A stretch of DNA of 64,000 nucleotides from Populus alba (GCF_005239225.2 NC_133300.1:10259875-10323874); one strand, 5' to 3'; counted from the stretch's first letter, positions 14,930-27,700 are shown. Notes: generated from the letters alone by a model not told the origin. Program-made: numbers and translations.

Positions 14930-17140
14930 GTACCATCATCTTTACATCAAACCTTAATAGTTTGGTTACGAGATGGATTAGCTGATATTGTTTAGATGGA
15001 TGATAAATCATTTTTGGTTAATTCAAGGATCATAAATGCATGGTTAGATAGTGATGATATTGATCCAGTCCAATTCATAGGCATTTATAACATGGATCGC
15101 CCTATTGACTTCTCTATTAGCAAGAAAATAACACACATTAAGTGACTCGTAATAGATTTTTCTAGGCAAAATAACCTACAATGAAAAGAAAATAGCTTAA
15201 AATATGAGCCATGAGATTAAATTAGTCATTATGACTTAATAGAATGTTTCAAGGCTTTCAATGAGGCCTATAGGTGCACTGAACAATATAATTGAATTTG
15301 TTAACCAAAGCCAAATTAAGACCAATTGATGTTTCTCGATAAGACAAGCCTTCCTCTAACACCATAAAATATGGATGATGGACAAGTTAAAGTTTAGGAC
15401 ACGTTAATTGAAGTTAACTTGAGACTGAAAATGGAACTAAACTAACCTTTATAAATACAAGCATATTAGAAGAGCATCAGGAAAAAAAAAAATTTATTGT
15501 CAAATTAAACACTTACAAAGGCTATTTTTCCTAGTGTTACAATGAGATGCTTGGGTTATATAGAAGCTTGGTTGAACATCTTTTACCAATCAAGCATGGT
15601 TTCAAGCCACGTAGACAACTATTTTGAAGAATGTCTCTAAACATGATTGATTGTGTGAAGAAAAAAAAAATGAATGACTTTTAGAATAAGGATTTATTAA
15701 GCTAATGAGATAAGGTGAATGGATGTCAAATACTGACATTAAAAATGAATACCAAGTTATGCATCAGATTTTAGAAATTTAAATCATATCTTTGAAAGAT
15801 GAATATCCTATATCAATAACTGATATGCTTATAAATGCATCTAGAAATGAAATACATAGTTTTATGAAAGGCCACTCTAGTTACAAATAAATCTTCATTG
15901 CAAAATATAATATTTCCAAGACTACATTAAATTGAAAAATACAGGTGCAACAAACCAAATAGCTATGAACTTAATCTTTCATATATGATTAATCATAATA
16001 TAAAGGTTTAAATTAATGATATTATGATAAAAATTAAAATCAAGATCCACTAACTAAATGAACTATTTGCTAATTTAAACTAATTAGGATGTATAGTTTA
16101 ATAATGAATCCCTTAAAATGGGTCTTAGGAGTATAAATAGATAATTTTCTAGGGATTTTGGTGCATTAATGAGGCATATAGGTAGACAATAATAAAGAAT
16201 AAGCTATAATGGAAGCAAAACCTTCTCAAAACAAGAAAGAAACACAAAATCTTATTGGTAAGATTAATTTTATAAGAATGTTTATTTTAAATATTGCAGG
16301 GAAGATTAGACCTTTTACCTAGTTAGTGAAAAGGAAAGCTTTAATGAGTTTTAATGAATGAAAAAGAAACAAATTGCCTTTGAATATATTAGAGCTTATC
16401 TAGTTAAATCCTAGAGTTAGCCCCATCAAGGTTTGGAAAGTGTTTATGGTTGTATATTTCAATACTAGAAGGATCAATTAACAACATCCTAGCATAAATA
16501 ATATTCGAATATATGTTGTCAAAGCTTTTTTTTTAAAAAAAGATGTTATATCAACAAATGGATATTAGTATTGTCTAGGTTTAATTTGTATTACATACCA
16601 TAAAAAATAGTTAAAGACTGAGCTTTGAGTGATTTCTTAGTTTCTCATCCTTACATTAGTATAGACCATGAATTGAAACAAGATATTAAAAGTATCATGG
16701 TAGAACCATTTACATAGTAATTATGGTTTAATAGATACAAGACTATAAATAAAATCGGTGCAGGCTGGTCATAATATCCCTAATAGGTCATAAAGTGACC
16801 TTATCCTTTTGGCTTGATCGTCTTTGCACAAATAATCAAGATGAATATGAGACCTTAATTTAGGCCTAGAGATACTCCTAGAATTAAGAGCACAATCAAT
16901 TACATGATAAATGTGAAATTATTCAACCAGATTGTGAAATTATGATAAACGTGAAATTACTTATTATTCAACCAGTTATCTAGTTCATAAATGTGAAATA
17001 TCAATTTTAATTATATACCAGATTGTGGCCACATACCTTATTAAGAGATTCTCTAATTTTATTTTTGTTTTTTTTAATGAGAGAAAATAATAGAAAAGCC
17101 AATGACTTGGCTCGACCTGGATAAGGTTACCAAATGATCT
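14930..17140 (+). pseudogene. Tat/Ogre-type Ty3/gypsy pol relic
   Basis: A decayed polyprotein read through many stops. In order: an interdomain piece with a 49-codon open frame at 14996-15145 (WLDSDDIDPVQFIG); a pre-RT segment with 'EMLGLYRSLVEHLLPIKHGF' (about 15550-15610); RT blocks 'EYPISITDMLINAS' and 'IFIAKYNISKTTL' (about 15800-15930), then 'GATNQIAMNLIFH' (about 15950); 'NKKETQNLIGKINFIRMFI' after RT (about 16225-16290); 'AFEYIRAYL' (about 16380); an RNase H remnant 'CTNNQDEYET' (about 16829-16855) and 'ENNRKANDLAR' (about 17085-17115). The order and the second RNase H-like block fit the Tat lineage. Several stops sit where Trp is expected (TGA/TAG for TGG), typical of methylation-driven C-to-T decay. 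Confidence 0.75.
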
Positions 17141-18945
17141 TCAATAATCATGGTATTACCCATGTCAAAATCATCGATTGATCAACAATACACATCTAAC
17201 ATGATTGTCTTGAAAAAATAGAGCAATGCAGATTTCATGATAAAAAATACATATGATAATAGCAATAAAATTGTTTCTTTTTTTTTGTCAAGTACAAAAA
17301 AAAAGGTCTTAAGGACACTAGTTCTTTTTATCCATAGGAGAATTACAAGGATTAAACTAAAAAGGATTTGCAAGATACTTTGATAAAGTTTCAAGGTCTT
17401 TTAAAATTAAAGTGGCTGATTTTATATTTATAGTGGATGTATTACACATGAGTTTGTTACCAACTAGGTATAGACAATTTATTATAGCCAAGTCATAGAC
17501 ACTAATGGTTTGTAATCCATATATGAATATGAAGGTGTTGTTGGATTTTTACTAAAACAAGAAAAAGATTGCTAGAAGCTTTTTGTTGAGTTTTAATATG
17601 ACGAGTAATAGTTGAATCCTATTAAAAATACTATAATTCCTCTTTTATAAGCATAATGATGTTTTGTTTTTTCCAACCATCTAATGCAATCTTCAAGAAT
17701 AACACCTGGCTATAATAGGATATTTTCTTCTAGACTTTTAAATTTACATGATCGTCTTGAAAATGAATTATTTCTTTTTCAAAGTATAGGAAATGTGAAG
17801 ATCTACCTTATTCTAAGGTATCTTTTGATAGAATGAGCCAGAATATTCTCATTTATTTTTGCTATGACTAGCATTCATAGTAGACCATTCAATGTGAGCA
17901 AAATAGTCTATTTAAGAGGGTTTATTTTAGAGCAAAATTTAAAGCTAACATTTTAATCTTAGAAAGAATGTAGATTATTTAAGGTTCTTCATTGAATCTT
18001 TACAAAACATTATCTAGGGTTTTTAAAAAATATTTAGATTTTTGTAAGAGATTGAATTGGATGCAATTTAACCTAAATATCATGCCTAAAATCCAAAGAA
18101 TGTGTAATTTTTAAATTAAATTGATTTAGGTAAAAAATTTTATTTCCCATATAATACTTAATTGGTTTTAGTACAAGTTTAATAAGGTTAATAATCCTTC
18201 ATTTAAGAAATAAATAAATATGAGAGGCATTGTTTATACCTGAAATAAACATACATGTATCAAGTATAAAGAACAATGATTGTTCATCACAAAATAAGAC
18301 AAGAAAGTTAAAATCATTTATGATTTAAAAGAATCAACTAAGTTGGAGGAATTCTTAAACGACCAGGAGTGTTGAAGAAGCAATGAACTAGTCAATCAAG
18401 GGACCAAAAATCATTATTGCTTATAAGAAAGTAATAATAATAAAAAATAAGTAGAGTTTGAAAATGCACATAACTAGAGAGATATCATTCTATTAAGAAT
18501 GAGAATCATTAATGAAATAACCAATCAAATGCAAGAGATTAGACTAAGATTCAAGTGTTATTCAATAAAAGAGAGATTTGTCTTGTATTAGCATTTAATA
18601 ATCTTTTTTATGTGATACAATTTATATGTATATGTGTAGAAATATTTATGTAAATAGAATTCAAACTCTATAATAATATAAAAAGAGTTTTATTATGTAA
18701 ATTATAGTCCGCCTCACATATTTAATTGCTTGTAAATTTATTTGTCATTTTTTTTTTCTTGGAAGGTTTTTTTTTTTTTTTCCTTATTGGTTTATTTAAT
18801 TTCATGCACTTTAAATTGTGCAATCTTCTTTTCTCTTGAAACTTATGTTTAAATTTATATGACTGTCTTTTTAGAATAGATTACTAGAGAAATCAAGGTT
18901 TAACATTAGAGATAATTGTTACTCGTAAGCTCATTTGACATTCTA
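17141..18945. other. AT-rich stretch, probably remainder of the Ty3 relic
   Basis: Likely contains decayed integrase sequence following the RNase H relic, but no block is clear enough to name. The - strand frame at 17182-17394 is low-complexity and hydrophobic and is not supported as a gene. Confidence 0.3.
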
Positions 18946-18952
18946 GTAGTTG

Positions 18953-19130
18953 TTATTTTTTAAAGTATTTTTTTGTTTGGAAATATATTAAAATAATATA
19001 TTTTTTTTATTTTTTAAAATTTATTTTTGATATTGACATACACAATGATCTAAAAATATTTAAAAAAGGATTTTAAAAATCAAAAATTAAAATTTTATAA
19101 AAATATTTTTCAATTAAAAAAACAAATAAT
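18953..19130. mobile_element. MITE-like element, same family as 57789-57993
   Basis: Shares with 57789-57993 the order: a TTATTTTT(T/C)AAA start, '(A/T)TTTTTTTATTTTTTAAAA', 'TTATTTTTGA', 'ACATCA/ACACA..ATGATC(T/C)AAAAA' and an A/T-rich tail. Its ends are degenerate and no target duplication was recognised. Confidence 0.5.
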
Positions 19131-19351
19131 CGATATAGATTGAATGACCAAGTTTTAGAATTTTGTTTATCAAAATTAAAGTATCTACCATCCTAAAATT
19201 AGCACCTCTTTTTTTGTTTCATTTTTTTTTAGTATTTTCTTCTTAATTGTTAAAAAGAAAAGATCTTTATATATTTTGTGGCTTTCCTTTTTCCACTCTT
19301 CAACTCTCAATTACAGACACGCAAAAGAAAGAAAGTAGACGCAGCAGAAGC

Positions 19352-21280
19352 ATGACAATGGCGTCTTGGAATGTAGGTGCGTATCAGAAGGTGTGACAAT
19401 CAATCAACAATTCACGGAGGTTTTCTTTTAATTGATTCGTAATTGATCTATTCATGTTTTCTCACATATCATCATTTTTCAGTAATTGCTCTTTAACTCT
19501 ATAATTTGGCAGCAGACACCAGCACTTGATGTAACATGCAGAAAGAAAGAAAGAGACAGAGATCGTTCCCACCCTTATAAAGTCATTGAAATTACACCTC
19601 CTCCAAAGAATCTTGGTATCCGTTGCTTTCCCCCCGTAAGTTTTTCTTTTTCTTCTTTTGTTTCTTCAAACATCGAACACAGAACACTCGTGTTTTGGGA
19701 GATCTTTGATAACCATGGGGTTGTTTGCTACTTATTTTAAGGGTTTCCTTTTCTTTTCTTTTTTTCTGAGTGGATATTAGGAAAGTGCAATGCAGTTGAG
19801 AATTACCATGCGGTGCTTTGGGTATGTATGGAAATGGAAAAGTTGTTTCCGTAGATGTGAGATTTCGGCTGTGATTTGCAGCTGCTTTGGTTTAAAAAAT
19901 AAATCAAAGCTAAAATGATACTGAACTAATTAATATGTCTGTTCCTTTAGAAAGAGCACTCCGGGTGTCAAGGCAAAAGGCAACAATCCTTTCTGTTCTG
20001 TCTTATTTTATATCTTATGAGCTAATGATATGAATAACTGAGAGAGAACACAAACAAATTAATGAATGCGGACATAGTTTAGCAATATGAAAGATGCATG
20101 CTGTGCTTAAATTAAATGATGTCAAAGGAGGAGCAAAGTTAAATAATAAAGGGGAGGACAGAAATTGAATGGAGTGCTATGTCACCTATTTACAGCTTCC
20201 TCAATAAACTGAATGAATGTGGGCAATAGCACATCAGAAGTTTGATTTTCTTATTGGAGAACTGAAAGGTACACTGCACTTGGTGCTTGCCTAATTCTTC
20301 ACAGAGAGAAGGTTTGGTGGTGATCACTTGGTGGAATGGGAAGAGGTTCTCTTGTTTGTCCTAGGATCCTCACTCCAGTCCTCTACGCTCCTTTTCCAGC
20401 TCTATGGCTCCCCTGGTGTAACTTGCTTGTAATCAAATTATTGTAAGAAATCTCCAAAAGTGACCTTATAATGACACAGATTAGAGAACTCGACATAAAT
20501 AAGAGAATTCAACATAAAGTTTGAATGGATATATTCATAAATACATACATAGAAGGCTACTGCAAAGAAAAATTCGAGGTCGCCGTCACAACATAGATAA
20601 AGGTACAAATCCTCGAGATTCCTTTCCCCTGCTTGCTGATACCAGAGCTACTTTAAAGGATAAAAGAAGAGGAAGAAATATCAGCTTTTATATTGTCTAA
20701 ATGCTGTCTAGGCTGCCACTACTCCACAAATGGGGGTTCCCCAAAAGGAATTGGGGAAATTAGGGTATTCTTGCAGCATCATAATTCCATGTTTTGTGTA
20801 TCCTCTGATTTGGGAAAAGACTGGTGGCTATAGTATGGGGTCAAATTATGAAACACTGAGCTGTTTTCCTTGCGTTTATGAGTTGTAAATGTCAGATGTT
20901 CCTGTATGATTTCTAATAGAAGAAACCAAAATTCAAACCCTTCTTTTGTGGTCGGTGTGCTAGAAACAGAAAATTCAGTGATCTGTCTGTCCTTGGTCAT
21001 CTTTCTCATGTTTGTATCTTTGTTCATCGGATGAATTTGATGTTACTATTGTGCATCGACATTATTTTCTTGTTCATTTAAGTTGTTCCTGGTGTAGCAG
21101 AACCTGCAATGTGGAGAAAGCGTGACAATTGAAGGGCAAGCATATACCATTTCATCTGTAACTCATCGATACCAGCTTCGAAGGGGGAAGTACGAACCTA
21201 GCGAGAAGAGACTTGATGTTTTGTCGACAGGGAGATACATCTTGAACTTATATTTAGAGAACTTGCTAGAACAATCTTGA
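19352..21280 (+). CDS. Small conserved plant protein of unknown function
   Basis: Three exons join in frame: 19352-19372, 19513-19635, 21098-21280, giving about 108 residues ending NLYLENLLEQS. The downstream two exons look under selection: dense non-repetitive coding, consistent phase-0 junctions, and a compact C-terminal block (CGESVTIEGQAYTISSVTHR, then YEPSEKRLDV and STGRYI). I recognise this tail as the kind found in short, often organelle-assigned plant proteins, but cannot name a function. Exon 1 is uncertain: a second GT donor after QK at 19390 would add six residues, and both 3-base acceptor repeats (CAGCAG) allow a one-Gln shift. No signal peptide or membrane segment is visible. Intron 2 is 1462 bases. 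The open frames at 19486-19740 and in the intron are shadows. Confidence 0.75.
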
Positions 21281-22440
21281 TATTTTATGTTGTTAATCTC
21301 ACAATCATTTGTCTCCTGAAAATGCATGAGCTTTACAGGAGAATGAATCTCCTGCTGTGTTATTACAATTACTAGTTTTGTGGAGTCCAGGCGTCAGCAT
21401 AATGGTTAAAGTTTTGAAGTTTCTGTATACTTTGCTGCGGAACAAACTTAACAGCGTGTCCTTGTGAAAATTCCTAATAATACTCTTGTTAAAAAAGAAA
21501 AAAAGGTCTCATGAAAGACCAGAAGGTTGCTTGTGCTATGTCCCGGGAAATTCTGTTGTTAAAGAGCAGGATATAGCTATAAAAAGACATCATTACCGTT
21601 TAAAGTAGTTGATCAAAGTACATTATTAAGATGTATTTAACATGGCAAAACAATGCAAAAGAGCTTATAATTTATGTACAAGAGTTGCAACAACCAAGCA
21701 GAAGAGTAAAAGACTGTCTCAAGATCAATAATTCCAAGTCATACAAAGCAACAAAGGTTGAACCAAAAGAACAAATGAAAGTGTTAAGAGGGCTGGCCAA
21801 CTTTTTCTGCAGATGTGGGGTCTCATCCTGCGACCCTCATCTTCAAGCAATGCATCCAAAAAGGGTTCAAAGTAAGTGATCCTGTAACAAAGAAATGATG
21901 CCAACAAACATGAGAAAGAGATGCCTAAGCTATTCCTAATGAAGTGGATGATTGCACCATGTATAAAATGACTGCAGCAATGGTTTGTGAAAGGCCCAAG
22001 AATGTTTGTGCACAGCAGAAGCACAGAGTGGCATTGTCAGTGTTATTAAAACTTTCCTATGATTCGTTGAATGTCAGCTTTTCATTAGCTTTTTTGTTTA
22101 GATGACATGTTAACTTCATGATCACATCTACGAAATAATTGATAAAAGGCCTAACATTTCAGACTTCAAACAACCGAAAGATCTTCAACCATGGAGTCTA
22201 GTTTGGCAATTCAACATCATCATCTAATATTAAACAGAAATTTTAAAATACGTGGAGAAAGTACCGTAAATTGCTACAGTCTAGTTTGGCTTCGTCTGCT
22301 GCTTATTTCTCTGCTTTGGATCAACGGCTTTACTGCCAACTAAGTATTTTTTTCAACGCTTCAGCTCATCATTTGGTGTTCAACAAGAAATTCTCTGACC
22401 CATAAAATGATTGAGAAATTAAACAAAACAAAAATATTTC
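21281..22440. other. 3' flank and intergenic DNA
   Basis: Probably contains the 3'UTR of the small gene (to about 21500). Overlapping frames on both strands at 21631-22024 show no recognisable domain; neither has splice partners I could join. Nothing else seen. Confidence 0.35.
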
Positions 22441-22449
22441 AGCTTCGAT

Positions 22450-22746
22450 TTGAAGTCTACAAATCTGCACTCAATATATGTTTGCAACATCTTCGATGAC
22501 ATTGCGACTGAAGCATATATTGACCTGACTAGCCCCATTGAAGTTGCTGACACGACAGGGCCAATAGCCAATACTGATGCTGGAAGCTCCATATCTGTCA
22601 CCCCTCCAACTCCGAACCTTGCAGATGCGTTGAGTGTCAGCCAGTCTCAAATTCAGACTCCAGCTTCACAGCAGTACACGTACACCTCTCAGCAAAAAAA
22701 AACATGTCCCATGACAGCTGCCATCCCCAATCCAAAAGGGTATTAA
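22450..22746 (+). pseudogene. Coding-like fragment, Ser/Thr/Gln-rich, unidentified
   Basis: A 98-codon open frame, less AT-rich than its surroundings, whose middle (ADTTGPIANTDAG, then SVTPPTPNLADALSVSQSQI) reads like the low-complexity tail of a regulatory protein. There is no recognisable domain, no upstream exon I could join and no clear start context. It could be an exon of an unrecognised gene, a gene fragment carried by a transposon, or chance. Kept as a possible fragment only. Confidence 0.25.
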
Positions 22747-22849
22747 TATTCTTCATTGATGGTGGCCACATGACAGGTTTGTTTCGCTTGCTCACACATA
22801 GACAATATTCCATGCATTTCTCATCCTACGAGATGCTGCTTCAACCATG

Positions 22850-23260
22850 TCAAAGTTTTATTTGTTATTTTAAGTCCCTAAACTCCATTTTTCTCCTATT
22901 AACTTTCAAATTGACTCTAAAAAACTAATTTTCCTTACAATTATGTTCTCAACAAATTAAATTAAGCCATATAAAATCCTCATGGAGTCCTTACTCATCT
23001 AGATTTGCATTTCCTTACATCAAATAAAAATATTTTCACTGAATGGATCTTTTGTAAATCAGAATTGGTTGGTCAATTTTGTCAATCTTAGACATTCTAG
23101 TCCTTTAACTTTTTCACTTGTTATTTTGGTTTTTTACCACCAACTTGGACAATCTTCTAGGATTTTTTCATGTGCATCTTCTTGTATTTTTGGATTTTCT
23201 TTTTTTTTCTTGATTTTTTATGGGGTTTAAAATGAGTAACAACAATGAAATCGAGATATA
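22850..23260 (+). repeat. Copy A of an LTR-like dispersed repeat
   Basis: Aligns over about 350 bases with 32180-32555, sharing 'ATTTTCCTTACAA', 'AATAAAAATATTTTCAC', 'AATTTTGTCAATCTTA' and 'TTTAGTCCT' type landmarks, and an end of the form '(G/A)GTTACAACA'/'AGTAACAACA'. Probably the 3' part of a Ty3-type LTR; the rest of the element is missing. Confidence 0.65.
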
Positions 23261-24180
23261 CTCATAGAAAGGAAATAAAAAATATTGTGAAGTCCATTTT
23301 TCAATCAACATAATATTAAAGGATAAAATTAAAAAATATATGTATCAATTAAGAAAAAGGACAAAAAAACCAAGTCAACCCACCAAACCTACGACCTAGG
23401 TTATGAGATCGGAATAACTTTATAGAAAAAAATTAAATTTAATTATGAAACAAAATCCTAAATAAAGCTAATATTAAAGGATGAAATTAAAATTAAAAAA
23501 AAACTATAAAAAAAACCGAAGCAATGTTTTAGTGAATAATGTTTTACAATGAGATGAACAACGAATTCACCTTCTCTTTTAGTTCCCTGGTTATGATAGC
23601 AAGAAAACTTTATAAAAAGCAAATCGAGATAATTTTCGAAGTCTAGTTTTTAATTAACTCAATGTTAAAGGAAATTGTTTTTTAAAAAAATAAATAAAAA
23701 ATAGGACAAAGAAATCAAGGCAACTAAAATTAACTCTTAATCCTCATCATAAGATTGATATAATCTTATATAAAACAAATTAAAATAAATTATGAATTCT
23801 AATCCATAAGCAAACTCAATCAATGATGAAATTGAAACTAAATTCATCTCTTTTTGGTTAATGATTAACAATATAATAAAGTTTGTAAAAAAATAAAGTG
23901 TTAAATTTATTATACTTGGATCTTTTAATAGACATTTAAATTGGTGCTGTTAAAAAAGAAAAATAGAACACTTATTTATAGTTAGCAGCAATAAGTGATG
24001 GGAAAACTCCACGCATAATGAGTGAAGTGAGCGTTTTGTTTTTTTTTTTTAAAAAAAAAAAGAAAAAAAGAAAAATTATAAGCGAAGCACAAGTCTTTGT
24101 TTTCTTGCGGTTTCAAATCTGTAATCCTTCCCTCCCTTCCTCCCTGTTTCACCACTCCATAAAACGACGAAAACAATAAC
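23261..24180. other. AT-rich intergenic DNA
   Basis: Several poly-A/T runs (for example about 24036-24064). No gene; the - strand frame at 23982-24176 is built on the homopolymer. Confidence 0.4.
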
Positions 24181-24239
24181 AGAAACAGCTTTCCACAAGC
24201 AATAGAAGAGTGAAAAAATCATTTATCGTTATTCATCCT

Positions 24240-24960
24240 TTCTCTTTCTCTCTTTCTTGTTTGGATCGGATCGGATCTGAAGTACTTCTTCAGAGAAACA
24301 GAAAGGCGCGCGCGCAGCGAGAGAGATAATTTACTCTCTTGTGAGCTGTTTCAGTCCTTTTAGGGTCTCTTTCTTTTATCTTTTCTTTTGTGTTGTTTGT
24401 AACAATCGTGCAAGATTGCTCTCTCTGCATTGCCTTCTCTCTTCTTTAATCAGGTGTCTACTCTTTCAATTTCTTTTGCCTACCTGTTTTAGTCCCTTAA
24501 TTCATGTGTTATGTTATTTTGCTTTTCAAAGAAGCAATCTTTTTATTTCTTGAACAAGCCAATTTTCTTGTGCTGCAGTTAAACGTTTAGTTTCTCGATT
24601 TTTAGCATCTGGGTTTTTGATTGAAGAAAGCAATGTCAGGTTTTTGTCTTTTTATTAATTTAGAAATCTTAGTGCTTGCAATGCTCAGGTTTATGTCTTT
24701 TTATTAATTTAGAAATCTTAGTGCTTGCAATGCTCAAAAGGGTTGATTTTGACATTCATCTGACTGTAGCTGACGGTAAAATATCTTGTTCTCTCCGTTA
24801 AATCTCTGCAGAGATTTTGTGTTAATGAATCAAAATAATCAACTGCTATTTTCTTGTTCTAACTTGCATTGCACTCTGTTGTTACTATTTGTAATAGCAT
24901 AGTTATTGTAGCAGATTTTTTCTTTAATATAAAAGCAATTTAATTCCAAGATTCTGTCAT
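24240..24960 (+). promoter_or_regulatory. Former promoter/5'UTR of the kinase pseudogene
   Basis: A CT-rich block (24236-24262), a GCGCGCGCGC run (24307-24316) and purine-rich leader precede what looks like UTR-intron sequence, the layout expected upstream of a plant D6PK-type gene. Its presence argues that the locus arose by DNA duplication and not through an mRNA copy. Confidence 0.35.
24635..24737. repeat. Tandem duplication, period 49
   Basis: Two nearly identical 49-base units, starting at TCAGG 24636 and TCAGG 24685, differing at one position (TTTTTG versus TTTATG), each ending GTGCTTGCAATGCTCA. Confidence 0.9.
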
Positions 24961-25039
24961 TTAATGGCTTGCTTATCATGCATACCCACATCGCTTTGCT
25001 TTTTTGGGTTTTGGTGTGATAGTGCTGTTGTTGAGGTAT

Positions 25040-27700
25040 TCCATGGAGTAGGCAGCCAACCGAATTCCACATCTGAGATGTCTTGCCCTTCTCGGCCTCC
25101 AGTTCTGACACAATCTAGAAATGAAGGGACTTCTTTCAGTGCATTCTATACAAGTTCCCACTGTCATGGCATGCATACCATCCACCATTCAATGGCTCTG
25201 TAATCTATCTGAAGAATTCCGACAAAACAGTGCATGATAGTATCCAGCATGAAGAATTACCTGATACGGAAAAATATTTCTACGGTCCTCATAAGGGCCA
25301 ATCAGAGTTTGTGAGCTCACCTGACGTTGTTTGTAAATCAGCAGAAATCTCTCCTGAGAATAATATTTCAGTGGTGGAGAACATTTCCCGCATCAAACAT
25401 CCCATGGATGATCCAAAAAGCTCTAATTCAAGTGGCTCACTTGAATGTGAAAGTGTTGTCTCTGGTCCATCTGAAGCAGATGCTGGGCAGCTTAACAACC
25501 TCATAGCATCTCACTCTGCTTTAAGCTTCAGTCCAAGTTCTTCAAACAGCATCTATACTGCCACTCTCTATGCTGAAGGCAAGCAAAGTTTCACCAGCAC
25601 ATAAGTAAGTGAAGAAGCAAGCATTGTTCAGAAGTCTGTTGAGAGTGGTAAAGTAATTCCTATGATAATGAGAGCAGGAAAATGAACCTCTATAGAGGCA
25701 GCACTGATAGTGATGTTAGTGATGAAAACAGTTCCAGTAGTTTAAGCAACGCATTATAGAAGTCACAAGGCAAAATATAAGATGGGAGGCAATTCAAGTT
25801 GTCCGATCTCATTTAGGAGCATTGGGATTCAATCACTTTAAATTGTTGAAGAGACTGGGAGGTGGAGATATAGGGAGTGTTTATTTATCAGAGTTGAGTG
25901 GTACTCGAACTTGTTTTGCAATGAAAGTTATGGACAAAGCAGCTCTAGCAGCACGGAAGAAGCTTTTAAGGGCTCAGACAGAACGAGAGATCCCTCAATC
26001 TCTGGATCATCCATTTTTACCCACCCTGTATACACGTTTTGAAACAGAAAAGTTCTCTGGCTTGTTAATGGAGTTCTGCCCTGGTGGGGACTTGCATGCA
26101 TTAAGGCAACGACAACCTGGGAAGTACTTTCCAGAGCATGCTGCCAGGTTAGGAATTTTTCTCTTATTTTTTAGAGCTCTTCATCACATTTATATATTTG
26201 TAATTTGTAACCAACTGCTTGCTTTATAACTCTTGCAATTAAATCTATATAGCTTATAGCTGTTAATTTTTGGTGTCTTTGGACATCACCAGAAACCTAT
26301 GAAAGTTCGGTTGGGGCCCTTTTTAAAGAGACTTGACAAACTTTCCATCGAACCAGATTTGAACTACCATGATTTTGTTCTCACTCTCCTCAACTGTATG
26401 TAAATAGAACTTTCTTTACTGCTGATCCTTTTCGGTATGGGATGCTTTTTCATGTCGAGAATATTCCTTTATTTTTTCTATTGTGGAAGAAAGTATATGA
26501 GATGCAAGGCGAAGCTAGGCTGTTGCCACTCTCCATCTTGATAATTTAAAAGCTTTGTGTCAAATATGTTACATGAAAATATGAAATATCACAACTGCTA
26601 AGATACTCAATCCATGTTGTGATAGTATTTCATTTTTGTACAGAGTTTTTCCAGTTTCATCAATGCTCCAAGGATCTCATATCTTAAGTTTGGTTTTTTT
26701 TTTTTATCAGGAATACATCTCCATATTTTCTAATTGAGTGGCTTTTTTCTCGATTTAATCTTTCCATGATGTGAGATTGAGCAACGATTCATATGAGCTC
26801 CTTTGGTTGTTTGCATGAATTTGTAATTGCATGCTCTCTTTCCTGAGGACATCTTTGGCACCAATCTGAAATCTGCTTTCCTGACCTCCTCCTTGACGAT
26901 TTAAACAAGAATATAAGTTCTTATTTTGTCCTTTTCCTTTCGACTCTCTTCTGCGTCAAGTTTTGTATTTGTAATCATCTATGATGTGGCTTAATTCTTG
27001 CTATTGCGTCATTTGACTAACTTTAGCAAGGATGTTATTTGCTATCTTTATGCAGGTTTTATGTTGCAGAAGTTCTCCTTGCTTTGGAATACTTGCACAT
27101 GCTTGGGATCATTTACAGAGACCTCAAACCAGATTGCATCCAACCAGCATGTTTTGTACCACGCTTCTTGTCAGCTAAGGCCAAGAAAGGTAAAAAGAGC
27201 AAGCCAGAGAATGAGATGAATCATCATCAAGTATGCCTTCTACCTGAGCTCATTGCTGAACCCACAAATGCTCGATCAATGTCTTTTGTGGACCTGAAAT
27301 AATTAAAGGCGAAGGCCATGGAAGTGCGGTAGATTGGTGGGCTTTTGGGATCTTTCTCTATGAGCTTTTGTTTGGTAAAACTCCCTTCAAAGGAGCAGGA
27401 AATCGAGCTACTTTATTTTTTAATGTGGTTGGCCAGCCATTAAGATTTCCAGAATCGCCTACTCTGAGCTTCGCAGCTAGGGACTTGATCAGAGGTTTAC
27501 TCGTGAAGGAGCCGCAGCGTCGTCTTGCTTATTGACGGGGAGCCACTGAAATAAAACAGCATCCATTCTTTCAGAGCATCAAGTGGGCACTCATTCGTTG
27601 TACAAACCCCCCGGAGGTGCCAAAGCAAGCAATAATGGAATTTCTCATGAGAGCTGATGCTCCAAAAGCGCCTACAGCTGCAAATGTATTGTTGGTGTAA
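25040..27700 (+). pseudogene. D6PK-like AGC (VIIIa) protein kinase pseudogene
   Basis: Similarity to the D6PK family, kinases that phosphorylate PIN auxin exporters. The N-terminal extension (25230-25604) ends at a TAA where the family has Glu; further stops follow to about 25770. The kinase domain resumes at 25822: [22 protein letters not shown] (ATP lysine), [21 protein letters not shown] family-typical intron is kept (donor after 26148, acceptor before 27056), so this is not a retrocopy. The next exon reads [18 protein letters not shown] and IYRDLKPD, then jumps straight to [13 protein letters not shown], losing roughly 60 residues including DFD. A second deletion removes GTHEYLA and shifts frame near 27290. 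After it come [20 protein letters not shown] and [11 protein letters not shown]; a TGA at 27534-27536 interrupts the AYKRGATEIKQHPFF block. It cannot encode an active kinase. Confidence 0.9.

Noticed and set aside
21725..22024. 99-codon - strand frame
   Set aside because: Hydrophobic N-terminus looks signal-like, but there is no conserved domain and the + strand is open too.
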